A DNA stretch of 64,000 nt from Auriscalpium vulgare (lineage: Eukaryota > Basidiomycota > Agaricomycetes > Russulales > Auriscalpiaceae). Positions 24,226-33,669 of the stretch are shown piece after piece. The translations under genes and the position numbers were made by a program. Under the pieces are notes generated by a model. That model did no database searches. It saw only the letters and a list, made by a program, of their open reading frames with translations, and was not told the origin of the DNA. How positions within the stretch are numbered: position 1 is the first letter of the stretch; each line of letters starts with the position of its first letter. Location of the stretch: contig JAHBBC010000009.1 in the NCBI GenBank assembly GCA_019915015.1, positions 124,001 to 188,000 on the forward strand. Reading direction: 5' to 3'.

Positions 24226-26382
24226 TCACTTTGTCGGAGCAGGCCGCTTTTCTCTCCTGTCAGGCTTGGAAGAGCTGGCCTTCGATTTACCCTTGTCGGC
24301 GAGAGCAGCTCCGTCGGTCTTGGTGGTGGTGTCCTTCTCAATACGAGGCCTTAGGTGCACCGTTAGCGAGATGTTCATCCGGCAGCTCGACGAACCAACG
24401 TACTCCTGCAGGCCAGCCGCCTTCCATGTTTGTTTGCGAGCACGCTGTGTGCGGCCACCGCTGCCGTCACCCTCAGGCGGTCCGCTCGGCGCAGCTGGGG
24501 TGAGGTCTAGCACAGTTTGAGCGCCAGCGAGGTCGTTCGACTCATTGCCTGGGGAGGACGCATTGCCCGGGGAGGACGCATTGTCTGGGGACGCTCGGGA
24601 TGCTGCTGCTGCTGCTGCTGCTGATGCCACCCGCCCTCCGCTCCCTTGCCCTTTGCGCCCTCGACCGCGTCCGCGCCCGCGTCCTCGGTCGACGGTCTTC
24701 GCAGGGCCGACCGGAGCTTCGCATTCGCTCGAAACATCCAACGCGTCTTCTTCGGCCGCCCCCCCCTTGCTCCCCTTGCCACGCCCGCGCCCGCGTCCGC
24801 GCCCGCGAGCGCGTCCACGCCCATCCGTCTTCGCAGGGGCGACCGGACATTCGTCACCGGTCGAAACATCCACTGCTTCTTCGGCCTCCCGCCCCTTGCT
24901 CCCCTTGCTGCCACCGCGACCGCGCTCGCTGGGCTTTGCGCGACCGCTCGCAGGGACGACTGGAGCTTCGTCTTCGTCCGCAACATCCGACCCTTCTTTG
25001 TTGACGTCAGCCGGGCTCGCATGACCGCCCTCTTCCTCAGACAACGAGCTGTCAGGTGTCCGCGCGCGCGATGTGTCGACATCTGATTGCAGGCGGGTGA
25101 GGTCGCCGAGCCCAACGACTTCTTTGCTCAAGGCTACGACGCCCTCCACTGTAAGGTCGCCTAAGTCTAATTCGCGCTCAGGCAGACCCGGCCTCGTTGA
25201 GCCAGTCGAGGGGCCTGACGCCCGCGCTCGACCTTAGCGCTGAGACGGCTGGAGGAAAGCTCACGTAAACGCACCTTTAAAGACATTGTTCACGTAAGTG
25301 AAGAAGGCCCTCTTCACCTCGTCGCGATCGACACCCAGTTCGCGGGCCAATCCGTCTACTGCCTTATTGCCGTCGGGTCCACTGTCCATACTAGAAACTT
25401 GCTTCAGCTAGAACGGTGATATATCAGGAGGCGTGCTCACACATGCGCGAGCACCTCATTCCCCGCGCCGACGCCCCCCAAGACGACAAAGCCGAACCAG
25501 CCTGTGTGGCGCTTGAAAGAGTCCATGGCCGCCTCCATGGTTGCCGGCAGAGCCAGCACATTGCTGTCGCAGCCCGTGACGTTAGCTGTTATCCGTCACA
25601 AACGAGCGGGATTTGACTGACCGTGACCGAACATACTCACTCACTTCGGCCTTGGGCAAGGTCGCCTCTCCTGTCGACGACGCGCTCCCAGCACCCGCGT
25701 CGTTGGCGTCAATGTCTTCGTCGTGTATCGCAGCCTCCTTGTTCGCCTCGCGAGCCTTGCATTCATATTCCTCCCGCGCCTCGGGCGAGAGTGCGTCAAA
25801 TAGCAACTTGAGGTCATGCGTGTACTCGCCCAGCTCGCTCTCAGCTCTTCCCTGCTCAACGCTGCTCCTGTACATGTCCCAAGCCGACTTTCTCTTGGCC
25901 TTCGGAAGCGCCGCTGCAGGGAACGGCAGCACGCGACTGGAGTGTCGTGCATTGTTGGGACTGATGGCGGCCAGCCAGTTATAGATCCTCTGCTCGTTGT
26001 CAATCAGAAAGGTCCATGGCGCGCACGACGTGCCCCACTCACTCTGCCGCAGGCCTTCAGCCTCGCGTCCCGCTCGGCTTCCGTCTCTGCAGGCAACCTT
26101 TCGAGCGCTTCATATCGATTCTTCCTCTTGTAACCTGCGCGGCGTTGAGCAAACGCCGCGTCAGATTCGGCAGAATGGGGCTCCTTGAACTCCAGCCGGT
26201 AGCGATCCTCGATGACGTTGCGCATGACGACCAAGGTTTCTGTCGACTTGAGAGGTCAGAAGCCCGCTCAGCGAGCACGATAGAGGCGCACCTTTCTCGC
26301 TGCGCATCTTGGTGATTTCCTGCGACGTCCACATGGCCTGAAGAAATTCTTCCTCCTCAGGCCGCCAGACTTTCTTGCCCAT
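24226..26382 (-). CDS. KDZ-element accessory protein 2 (HMG-box-like with Arg-Gly repeats)
   Basis: Six exons: 26382-26292, 26239-26043, 25989-25641, 25585-25443, 25407-25275 and 25166-24226, 617 aa in one frame. Residues about 126-195 resemble an HMG box: a basic KAKRKSAWDMYRSS start, a helical middle, then LSPEAREEYECKAREAN, matching the ...LSPEEKxxYexxA ending of HMG domains. Residues about 370-480 hold three imperfect repeats of acidic-E(A/C)PV-PAK-RGRGRG type with KGSKG, giving Arg-Gly/AT-hook-like DNA- or RNA-binding tracts. HMG-type partners of TET/JBP genes in fungal transposons have been discussed; the assignment here is from pattern only. Likely a chromatin- or DNA-binding partner acting in the nucleus. 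Confidence 0.7.
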
Positions 26383-26651
26383 GGTGAGAGGTGCGTGGCA
26401 AGGCGGGCGTGTGGCCAGGGAGAGTGCAAGAGCGACGAGGGATGTAACAAGTCAGTTTCGCGAGCCACCGCGCGCGACACCACACGACGCACCTTTGCAC
26501 ATGGCCCCCACGTCGGTGCCTGTGGGAAAATCATGGTCAGTTTGAACGCGATCGCACAGCAGTCCGGTCCCTGCTCATGCGGTACTCATGCGGTTGTCTC
26601 GGATCTCGACGACAATTTCATTGCATTACAAGTATGATACACCCTCGATCA
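26383..26651. promoter_or_regulatory. Probable promoter of accessory gene 2
   Basis: 269 bases between the stop of gene 3 and the start of gene 2, both on the minus strand. No TATA box or repeat that I can name. The promoter of gene 2 must lie here or inside the end of gene 3. Confidence 0.3.
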
Positions 26652-29198
26652 TCAGAAATAAACACCATTCTCGGGCTCCTCGCGTTGGGGAATGGACGGC
26701 GGTCGTGAGAGCGGCAGTGTAGGCATGCGTCCCTTTCGAGCGAAGAAATAACGACAGATTGCCGTGTACAGCTCCCGCTCGTACGTCTCAAGAGCGGAGG
26801 GGGCACAAGACACCGCAGGGGAAAAAGGGGGGACATCGGGGAAGTCGGGCCACGTCCTCACCAGGCCACTTAGACGGCTCACGCCTGTGTTCCGGTCCGT
26901 CCACTTGGGTGACAGCAGCCAGTCGAACCAGGCAGGGTCCGTACCGGGTTCCGTCGTGCTGACGTGACTCCACACCTTCAGCCAACTGGATTGGCGGCGC
27001 CCGAGCTCGGACTCAACGTACTCCGGGTCCAGCACGGTGCGCATCACCTCGACATCCAACCAGAGGAGGTCGAGGCGAAAGTGCATGACCGAGAGCTCCC
27101 ATGTGATCTCGCTCCACAAGGTGCGGTCCTGTCCTGCGCGCGATCGATCGACTTTCTGATTCCTCCACTTGGGCATCGGGTCCGGGTCACTGCGATACGG
27201 AGGGAACCCCATATCGACGCCGAAGTGCACGGCGATGTCGATGCGCATGACGAGGCGCTTTGCGCGAGCATGGTCCGTACGCGTCGTGGCTTTCTTCTTC
27301 TGCGACGTCTCCTGTGTCGCCTCTCGTCTCTTTCCCAGAACTGACGCCGGATTGGCGTACGGCGGAAGCCGCTTGATTTTGTCCGGCGCGGACTCGGGCT
27401 GTACGCGGGCACCGGGCGGCAGGTCGTAGTTGTGATACTGCCCATCCAATGCAAAGCGCCACCCGACCGTGGACAGGAGAATGCGCGCGTCCGCGATAAT
27501 GCCGCTGTCGGCCGTCGCGGAGAAGCATGAGTCCCGGATACGCAGCCAGTTTTGAATTTTGTCGGCCATCTTTTCGCCTGAAAAGGCGTGGAGCGGTGGT
27601 AGCCCAAACAGGACGATGCGGTTCTTGTTGTCGTCGTCCAGTCCCGCCAGCGCGTTCTCCACCTCCGCCCACAATCCGAACGTCGGCGGCAGCCATTCCG
27701 CGCGCCTCGGTGGCATGCGTGGCACCGTCGGCGCCGATTGCGCGCCGACACCGGTCTTGGCACGCTTTTTTGCTCGGCGCGCGGGCGCAACTGGTTCGGT
27801 GCTGGGCCCCGGCTCAGCGCGGGTTTGAATAGGGGGATCTGGAACCGAGGGTGATCAGTCACGATGGCCTCGCGCGGCGCGAACAATGTACCTGGCTGTG
27901 AATGCATCTCCGGCTCGTCCACGTCCGGCTCAGGTTCATGATCGGCGGCGAGCACGGGACGCGGGAGGCGAATGAACGGTTTGCTCGTGATGGAGAACTT
28001 CTTCAGTCGGTCCACAAAGCCGATGGAGGCGGTATCCAGTGTGACAGAATCGATCCACGACGGCGCGATGACCTGCGTCTTGCCGAACATCCTGCGCTTG
28101 CTCTTCGCAAAGAAGTCGGTCCAGGGCACCGGGTGCCTGACAAACCCAACCTGCGTCCGTCGCGTTATCGTGTCCAAGCGGCGCACCCACCAGACGGGTA
28201 TGCCGGCCTGATAGAATGTATTGACCATTGATATGCGCTCTGTGATGACGCCGCGCACTGGGAAAGGAGCTAGACGACGCTCGAGCTTTTGGTCCAGGGC
28301 GGGCTTCACGACTTTCATGTAAATGTACCATGCCCGGACCGCGAGGATATATCGCTGCGCCTCGCGGAACCATTGAAGGCTTTCTCCGAGACGTTGCGGA
28401 CGTGCGGTGTTCGCCACAGCGCGTAAGAGGCAGTCGATTTGGTCCGTGAGGTAGTGACGCGCCTTGACGTCTGATGCCGCGAGAGTGACTTCGGCGCATT
28501 TCAGCGCCCTGTGCGTCGCCTCGTTCGTTGCCCCGCGGAGGCGTTCGAGGACGCTGTACGAAAGACGGCCTAGGTCTTCGATGGACCACGGGTCCCGCTC
28601 CCAGTCGTTGGACGTGAAATGAAACCAGGCCGCGCCCTCGTCCCTCCACAAGTCCCAGGGAACAGATGCCTCCCCAAGCACTTTGCTGCCAGCGCGTAGC
28701 TCCGGATTGGCCGGAGCGGCGATGACGTGTGGCTCCAGGGCATCCCATACTTGCGGCCATTTGAGGTGTTCGAATGGACCGTACATGCCGTCGGTGTATA
28801 ACCCGAACTCCTCCGTGAGATGGTGCGTTGGGACATCCGGGACAAAGTCCATGTTCGGGGACGACACCCACATCTTCCCGTCAGTGTCGGGTAAGGCGGC
28901 GATGATGCGAGCATCTGAGGCCTCCGCAGACGAGGGGTCAAAGGCATCTCGGCGGGCGAGCTTGAGCACTTGGTCTGGTTTGAAGAGCGCGTCGAGTATC
29001 TCGTCGCTGAAGTCGTCATCGGCGGTGGTCGGGCCGCTGTGTTCTTCGGACCGGCCCTCCCTAGATGATTCTGTCGTCGGGAAAGTCAGCGCAGCGGTTG
29101 AAAGAGCATAAAGTGCACGCACGCAGTGTGTTGCGTGGCCGGTCCGTCGCCGAATCGGCGCGCCGCGGCGGTCTTGGGCTGTCGATGTTCTCGGGCAT
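26652..29198 (-). CDS. KDZ-element accessory protein 3, conserved-looking, function unknown
   Basis: Three exons: 29198-29123, 29070-27892 and 27838-26652, 813 aa in a single frame. The start ATG is supported by a 52-base intron with a GCTGAC branch site that joins it in frame. No catalytic motif that I recognise. Segments look well folded: PNMDFVPDVPTHHLTEEFGLY, WPQVWDALEPHVI, WFHFTSNDWERDPWS and a second half with GYHNYDLPPG-like and DPAWFDWLLSPKW blocks. Proteins with the FTSNDWERDPWS type of block are, from memory, common in basidiomycete genomes and vary in copy number, fitting a transposon gene. It lies next to the TET/JBP gene and shares an upstream hairpin motif with it. Confidence 0.75.
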
Positions 29199-29319
29199 TT
29201 TTCAGACAGGAATCTGAGCAGACTTGTGCATCAGCGTCGCAGCGACACCAACCTGGGGCGTGTCTTACCTTGCAGAGGAGGCCGGCAAGAAAGACTGCGC
29301 ACAGTGGCCAAGTGACACG

Positions 29320-29390
29320 AGAGCGGCCCAGCAAGGTCGCTCTCTGATGTGCAACTCGGGGTGATGCAGTCCAAAGTAGACTGCACCTCC
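29320..29390 (-). promoter_or_regulatory. Upstream hairpin module, copy 1 (gene 3 promoter)
   Basis: GAGCGGCCCAGCAAGGTCGC followed by TGCAGTC-CAAAGTA-GACTGCA (29365-29385), a perfect 7-base inverted repeat. It lies about 170 bases upstream of the gene 3 start. The same module recurs at 30005-30070 and, more diverged, 31923-31975. Confidence 0.6.
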
Positions 29391-30030
29391 GCTGCGGACA
29401 GAATGCGGGCGTCCGTGGGGTGGCGAGCTGGCTTGATGGAGCGAGGGAAAGTGGGAGACTGGTGGCAAGGGAAGAGTCAGGCTGAAGGGTGCGTCAACAT
29501 CGCAGCGAGACCGCGGGTTGTGTGCGGGCTTACCAGAGGTGCCTCCGCTGCGGACAGAACGCGGGCGTCCGTGCGGTGGCGAGCTGGGTTGAAGGAGCGA
29601 GGGGAAGTGGGAGACTGGCGGCAAGGGAAGAGCGAGGTGAGTCAGGGTGAAGGGTGCGTCAACATCGCAGCGAGACGACGGGTTGTGTGCGGGCTTACCA
29701 GAGGTGCCAACGGGGAAGTAACGAGGGCGCTAAACGGAGAGCGCGCGATAGATTGAGCTGGCGGCGGATGGAGGCGCGACGAACGCCCTGCGAGCGACAG
29801 AGAGCGGTCGGGTCACCCAAAGAGCGGCCCAGGCTGAAGCGTGCGTCAACATCGCAGCGAGACCATGGTTGGTGTGCGGGCTTACCGGTGGTGCCAACGG
29901 AGAAGTGACGATCGCGCTTAACGCAGAGCGCGCGAGAGATTGACGCGGCGGCGGATGAAGGCGCGACGAACGCCCTGCGAGCGGCAGACAGCGGTCGGGT
30001 CACACAAAGAGCGGCCCAGCAAGGTCGCTC
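29387..30030. repeat. Tandem direct repeats between gene 3 and the TET/JBP gene
   Basis: Two unit types. Type 1 (about 155-165 bases, 29387-29540 and 29541-29706) starts CCTCCGCTGCGGACAGAA. Type 2 (about 185 bases, 29707-29892 and a partial copy to about 30030) starts CCAACGG(A/G)GAAGT. All share the segment CAACATCGCAGCGAGAC and the GCGGGCTTACC end, so both types come from one ancestor. No stable gene in the repeats. Confidence 0.75.
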
Positions 30031-30070
30031 TCCGGTGTGCGACTCGGACGATGCAGTCCAACAGACTGCA
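30005..30070 (-). promoter_or_regulatory. Upstream hairpin module, copy 2
   Basis: AGAGCGGCCCAGCAAGGTCG and TGCAGTC-CAACA-GACTGCA (30052-30070). Stem identical to copy 1, loop different in length and sequence. Confidence 0.55.
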
Positions 30071-30419
30071 CCACCGCGTATGTCTGATGCGAACAGAACA
30101 GGAACGTGCGCGACGTGACCGAGCACGCCGAGCTGGACGGGTGGAGAGAGTGGTGAGGAGAGACTTGCGATGCGAGGGATTGGTGTGGGGCGCGATGGGG
30201 TTGAAAACGGCGGAGGTGGTGGTGGGAGTAGGCAGAGAACGCGGGGAACTGGAAGCGACACGGAAGCAAACACGCCGGCGTCTTAGATTATCTTATCTCT
30301 CACTCTGCACGTGACTCTGACCCGCAATAATCACATTGACACAGGTATTACCACTAAGTGCCTCGCTCGCAGTATGTACAGTAAGCTATAGAGCGCACAG
30401 CGCGCGTATGTACAGTAAA

Positions 30420-31828
30420 CTAAAGAGCGCACGCCGCGCGTATGTCATCAATATGCGTGAAGCGAGGCTGCGCGATGCCGAAGTGTTTGAGCAGCGCCTT
30501 GTGCGTGAAGTGCACCAGACACGTCCGCTCGCCCTCGACACCCCAGTCTCCAACTTCATGAGGAATGATGGAGCCGAGGATGAGAACGAGCGTCCCAGAA
30601 TCATAACTGAGCTCGAGGCCTAATATCTTTAAAATCAATAGGCAGTGGTGGTACGGACCGACGCTGAGGAGTGCGTCGAGTCCCGCGAGACAGCCCTTGT
30701 CATCCTGATGGCTCGGAGTGGCGCGGTTGTAAATGATGGAGATACCCTGGAACGAGGAATCCCAATTTTTAGCGTGCTTTGCGGTTTCCACGCCCTTGCG
30801 CAGGCGCTCCATCGACTTGAAATATGCGGCGTGGGGGTCGGGCGCAGTCATTTGAAGTAGGTGGTCGAGCCGAAACTGGAATGGCGACAACCACGACAGC
30901 AGACGCTCCACGGCAGCAGCCTTTTTCTTCGTCGTGCTCGCGCAGAACGTGCTACTGGGTTGCGGGGGCAGGTTCTAGTCGCGATTCGTGAGTCGAGCCG
31001 TCGCTGTGCAGTCGAAAAATACGCACCGCATGCCCAATCTCATCCCAGCCTGGTGAGATGTGGTGGCAACCGGTGACGTTGCCGTTCTGCTGTTTGTAGC
31101 CCTCCGCTGCACCGCGTCCTTGGGTATCCGCCGACAACTTGGGCGGATACACGGCCGCGAAATCCTTCATGTAATTCGCGTGATCTCGCTGTGGAAGAAT
31201 TAAGTACGTACTTCGCGGACGTATGAAGGTCAGCCTACGCTTTCTTGCTCAGTGAGGTATCCAGGAAAATGGAAACCGATGAGGTAGCCGTTCGAGTCGA
31301 AGAACGACCTGCATTGCCCATCTGCATACTCGGTGTCGACCAGGTGACAGAGGTCTTCTTCACGAAGCTCCTTGATGCCGTCCGTCGTCACGTCGCGAGA
31401 GATCATCGCCAGCTGGCGAAGGTCGACATCCAGGAACACTAAAGCGCGCGCAACTCAGTGTCGCGCAGCAGGGACGGTATATGCCGCGTACCTGCATTGT
31501 TCAGGGCCTTCCTGACTTTCGACCGGTTCAGTTGGCAGAGACTTCGAAGTTTCTGCGACAATTTATGCTGGAAAGCGGGACCTGCGTCTGGGGGAGCAAG
31601 AGACATACGTGAGACAGAAGAGGCACGTCGCGTTGCATGCGGACCCTTACCCGGGTGCACAGGGCGCCTCAGTGGGCCCTTGGAGATGCCAACTGGCGCT
31701 ATCGTCCTCCCAGGCAGGGGTGTCAATTCGTGGACGGAGTTTTCGTCCACAGGTGGGAGACGAAGCCGGGGACGGGACGGTGTATTCTTGCGCGGATTTG
31801 GGCCGGTATGGGTAGCGTGGCCAACCAT
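30420..31828 (-). CDS. TET/JBP-family 2-oxoglutarate/iron dioxygenase
   Basis: Predicted to oxidise 5-methylcytosine in DNA to 5-hydroxymethylcytosine and further products, in the nucleus, using Fe(II), 2-oxoglutarate and oxygen. Four exons: 31828-31492, 31438-31239, 31188-31027 and 30974-30420, 417 aa. The double-stranded beta-helix core is in the last exon. The iron ligands can be seen as H322-x-D324 (RATPSHQDDKG) and H372 (SIIPHEVGDW), with R383 (GERTCLVHF) placed to hold 2-oxoglutarate. The YNRATPSHQDDKG and YHHCLLIL blocks fit the fungal TET/JBP group. All ligands are present and no frame is broken, so activity is plausible. The N-terminal 180 residues are basic and of unknown fold. It is divergent from the KDZ transposase across a 1.8-kb spacer. 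Confidence 0.85.
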
Positions 31829-31922
31829 GTTGAGAGCGTGGACAAGTGGGGCGATCAAGAGGGGTCGCGCACGGAGGGGCGACGAGGGGGCGGGCACGCA
31901 GTAGGCAACACAGCGGGCGGGC

Positions 31923-31975
31923 TAGCAAGACCGCTCTGCTGTGCGACTCAAACGCTGCAGTCCAAAAAGACTGCA
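31923..31975 (-). promoter_or_regulatory. Upstream hairpin module, copy 3 (TET/JBP promoter)
   Basis: TAGCAAGACCGCTCT...TGTGCGACTC followed by TGCAGTC-CAAAAA-GACTGCA (31956-31975). It lies about 130 bases upstream of the TET/JBP start. The 7-base stem is conserved while the loop differs from copies 1 and 2. Confidence 0.58.
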
Positions 31976-32777
31976 GCTCTGCGTGACGGGGACCGTTGGC
32001 TCTTGACTGTGACAGAAACAGAGGACCAGAAGCTGAGTGGCCAGTGGCAGTGGGGAGGGTGTGGACGGTTGAAAACAAAGCGCCAGGCGCTTTCGCCGCG
32101 CCGGGCGCTAACGACTTGGAAACCGAAATGGCGCGTCCAGCGCGTCTCGCTGTCATTCATCCCCCAACGTCGATGTCACCTCCCCCAACCCCAATGGTCC
32201 TGCAGCGGACGCAGAGCGTCACTGTACGCCGTGCGCTGTAGAGATGCACGCCTTAAGGTCCGTCCTGCACGGGCGAGGCGGGCGTAAAGGGTCGGGTCTC
32301 CGTCATCGTCGTCTGCCCACGTCACCGAGCCTTTATCTCCTCCCTCTTCACTTTCCTCTGCTCTTGGTTTCTCTATCGCCAACACCCCCGCTTCACTTCG
32401 GCTTTCCGCTTCAAACACCCCCGCTTCACTTCGGCTTTCCTATCACCACCACGCCCGCCGTCTGACACGCTTCGCTCCCACACGCAAGGTGAGTGCATGA
32501 CAATTTCGACGGCCGTGCCAACTATTGACACTATTCTACAGACGTCCGCTCTCTTTCCCTCCACATCCATCCTCCATCACGCCGCTCCTCTTTACGCAGC
32601 TATGCTGCCGGCCCATGGCTTCACGCTCGGCGGAGGTCCCTCACCGCCCGAAACGCGTCCCCGAGCGCGCGCCTGCCAGCACCTCGCGCACATGCGCTTC
32701 CTGTCTCCTCGACCTTTCGCGTACACCTTTCGCGTACACCCCCGCCGTGGCGCGGGTCCGCCCCTCCCTTGTACCTC

Positions 32778-33110
32778 CAAGACAAGACGTCCGCGCCAGC
32801 GTGAATCGCCGGACGACGTCGTGATTGGCTGGGTATGTTTCGCATCGCCGTACGTGAATATGACTTATGTTCGTTTACAGGTCCCGCGGCCGGTCCTCTA
32901 CGTCAACTTCCAGTGTGCTCTACCTCTCCCCTACCCCCCGCCGTCGCGATGTTCGCAAGACAAGTCTTCTGCGCTGGCGTCAATCGCCGGACGACTTACT
33001 TGGGTATGTTTTGCATCAGTGTAAGTGAATATGACTTATGTTCGTATGCAGGTCCCGCCGTCAAATTCTCTACGACACACCCTCGACAACCACTTGCCGT
33101 CGTGCGGCCG
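32778..33110 (+). repeat. Tandem duplication, period about 178 bases
   Basis: CAAGACAAG begins a unit at 32778 and again at 32956. Shared blocks are AATCGCCGGACGAC, GTGAATATGACTTATGTTCG and CAGGTCCCGC. Each unit contains a GTA(C/A)GT...TGCAG-like pair that could be spliced, so this may be duplicated 5' leader of the transposase transcript. Confidence 0.6.
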
Positions 33111-33669
33111 CAGTGGGCGATGGCGTGTAGCGAGCGAAAGGCAGGGAACGGCAGCGCGATCACCCCCATAGAGCTGCTTTGCTAGGCAGCTCCTCTGGGT
33201 CGGTGGCCTTTTTGACGGTCTACCTGTTGGGCGGACCGGCAATCTGTGCAGCAGGCGCGACGCCATGTCTCGCCGTTGCCCATCCTACATCGTCTTCCCC
33301 CTGCCTTTGCGTTGCATGCTGGCCAGGTCCGCTCCCGCTCCATCATCAATAGTCCCACGTTATACGGAGGCTCGCGTTCGATCGCCGTATCGATGCATGA
33401 GTCGATCCACTTCACTCCCCCGACCATCAAACGGTTCGACTCCCGGTCTCATACGCCCACCGTCAGAATATAAGTCGCCTCAAGTCGCTTCCCTACCTTC
33501 TTATGCCGTAGCGTCCCCTCCATCGACACTTCCCCTCCCTCGCGCTGCACCGACATCTGCCCTATCCTGCCCATTCGTTTGCGCCTTCCCCCCGCTCTAC
33601 GCCTTCCCGCTCTTCCCTCACCTGTCCTGTGGCCTCGTGCCGCCATCTTCGCTCCCTCCCTCGTCCCCT

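Larger units (their letters stand above)
31829..33669. promoter_or_regulatory. Shared 1.8-kb divergent promoter region (TET/JBP and KDZ transposase)
   Basis: Both starts (31828 minus, 33670 plus) face away from this spacer. It contains hairpin copy 3 near the TET side, a CACTTCGGCTTTCC direct repeat near 32390-32430, and a tandem duplication at 32778-33110. No gene seen. Polypyrimidine-rich from 33480 to 33660, as is usual for basidiomycete promoters. Confidence 0.45.
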
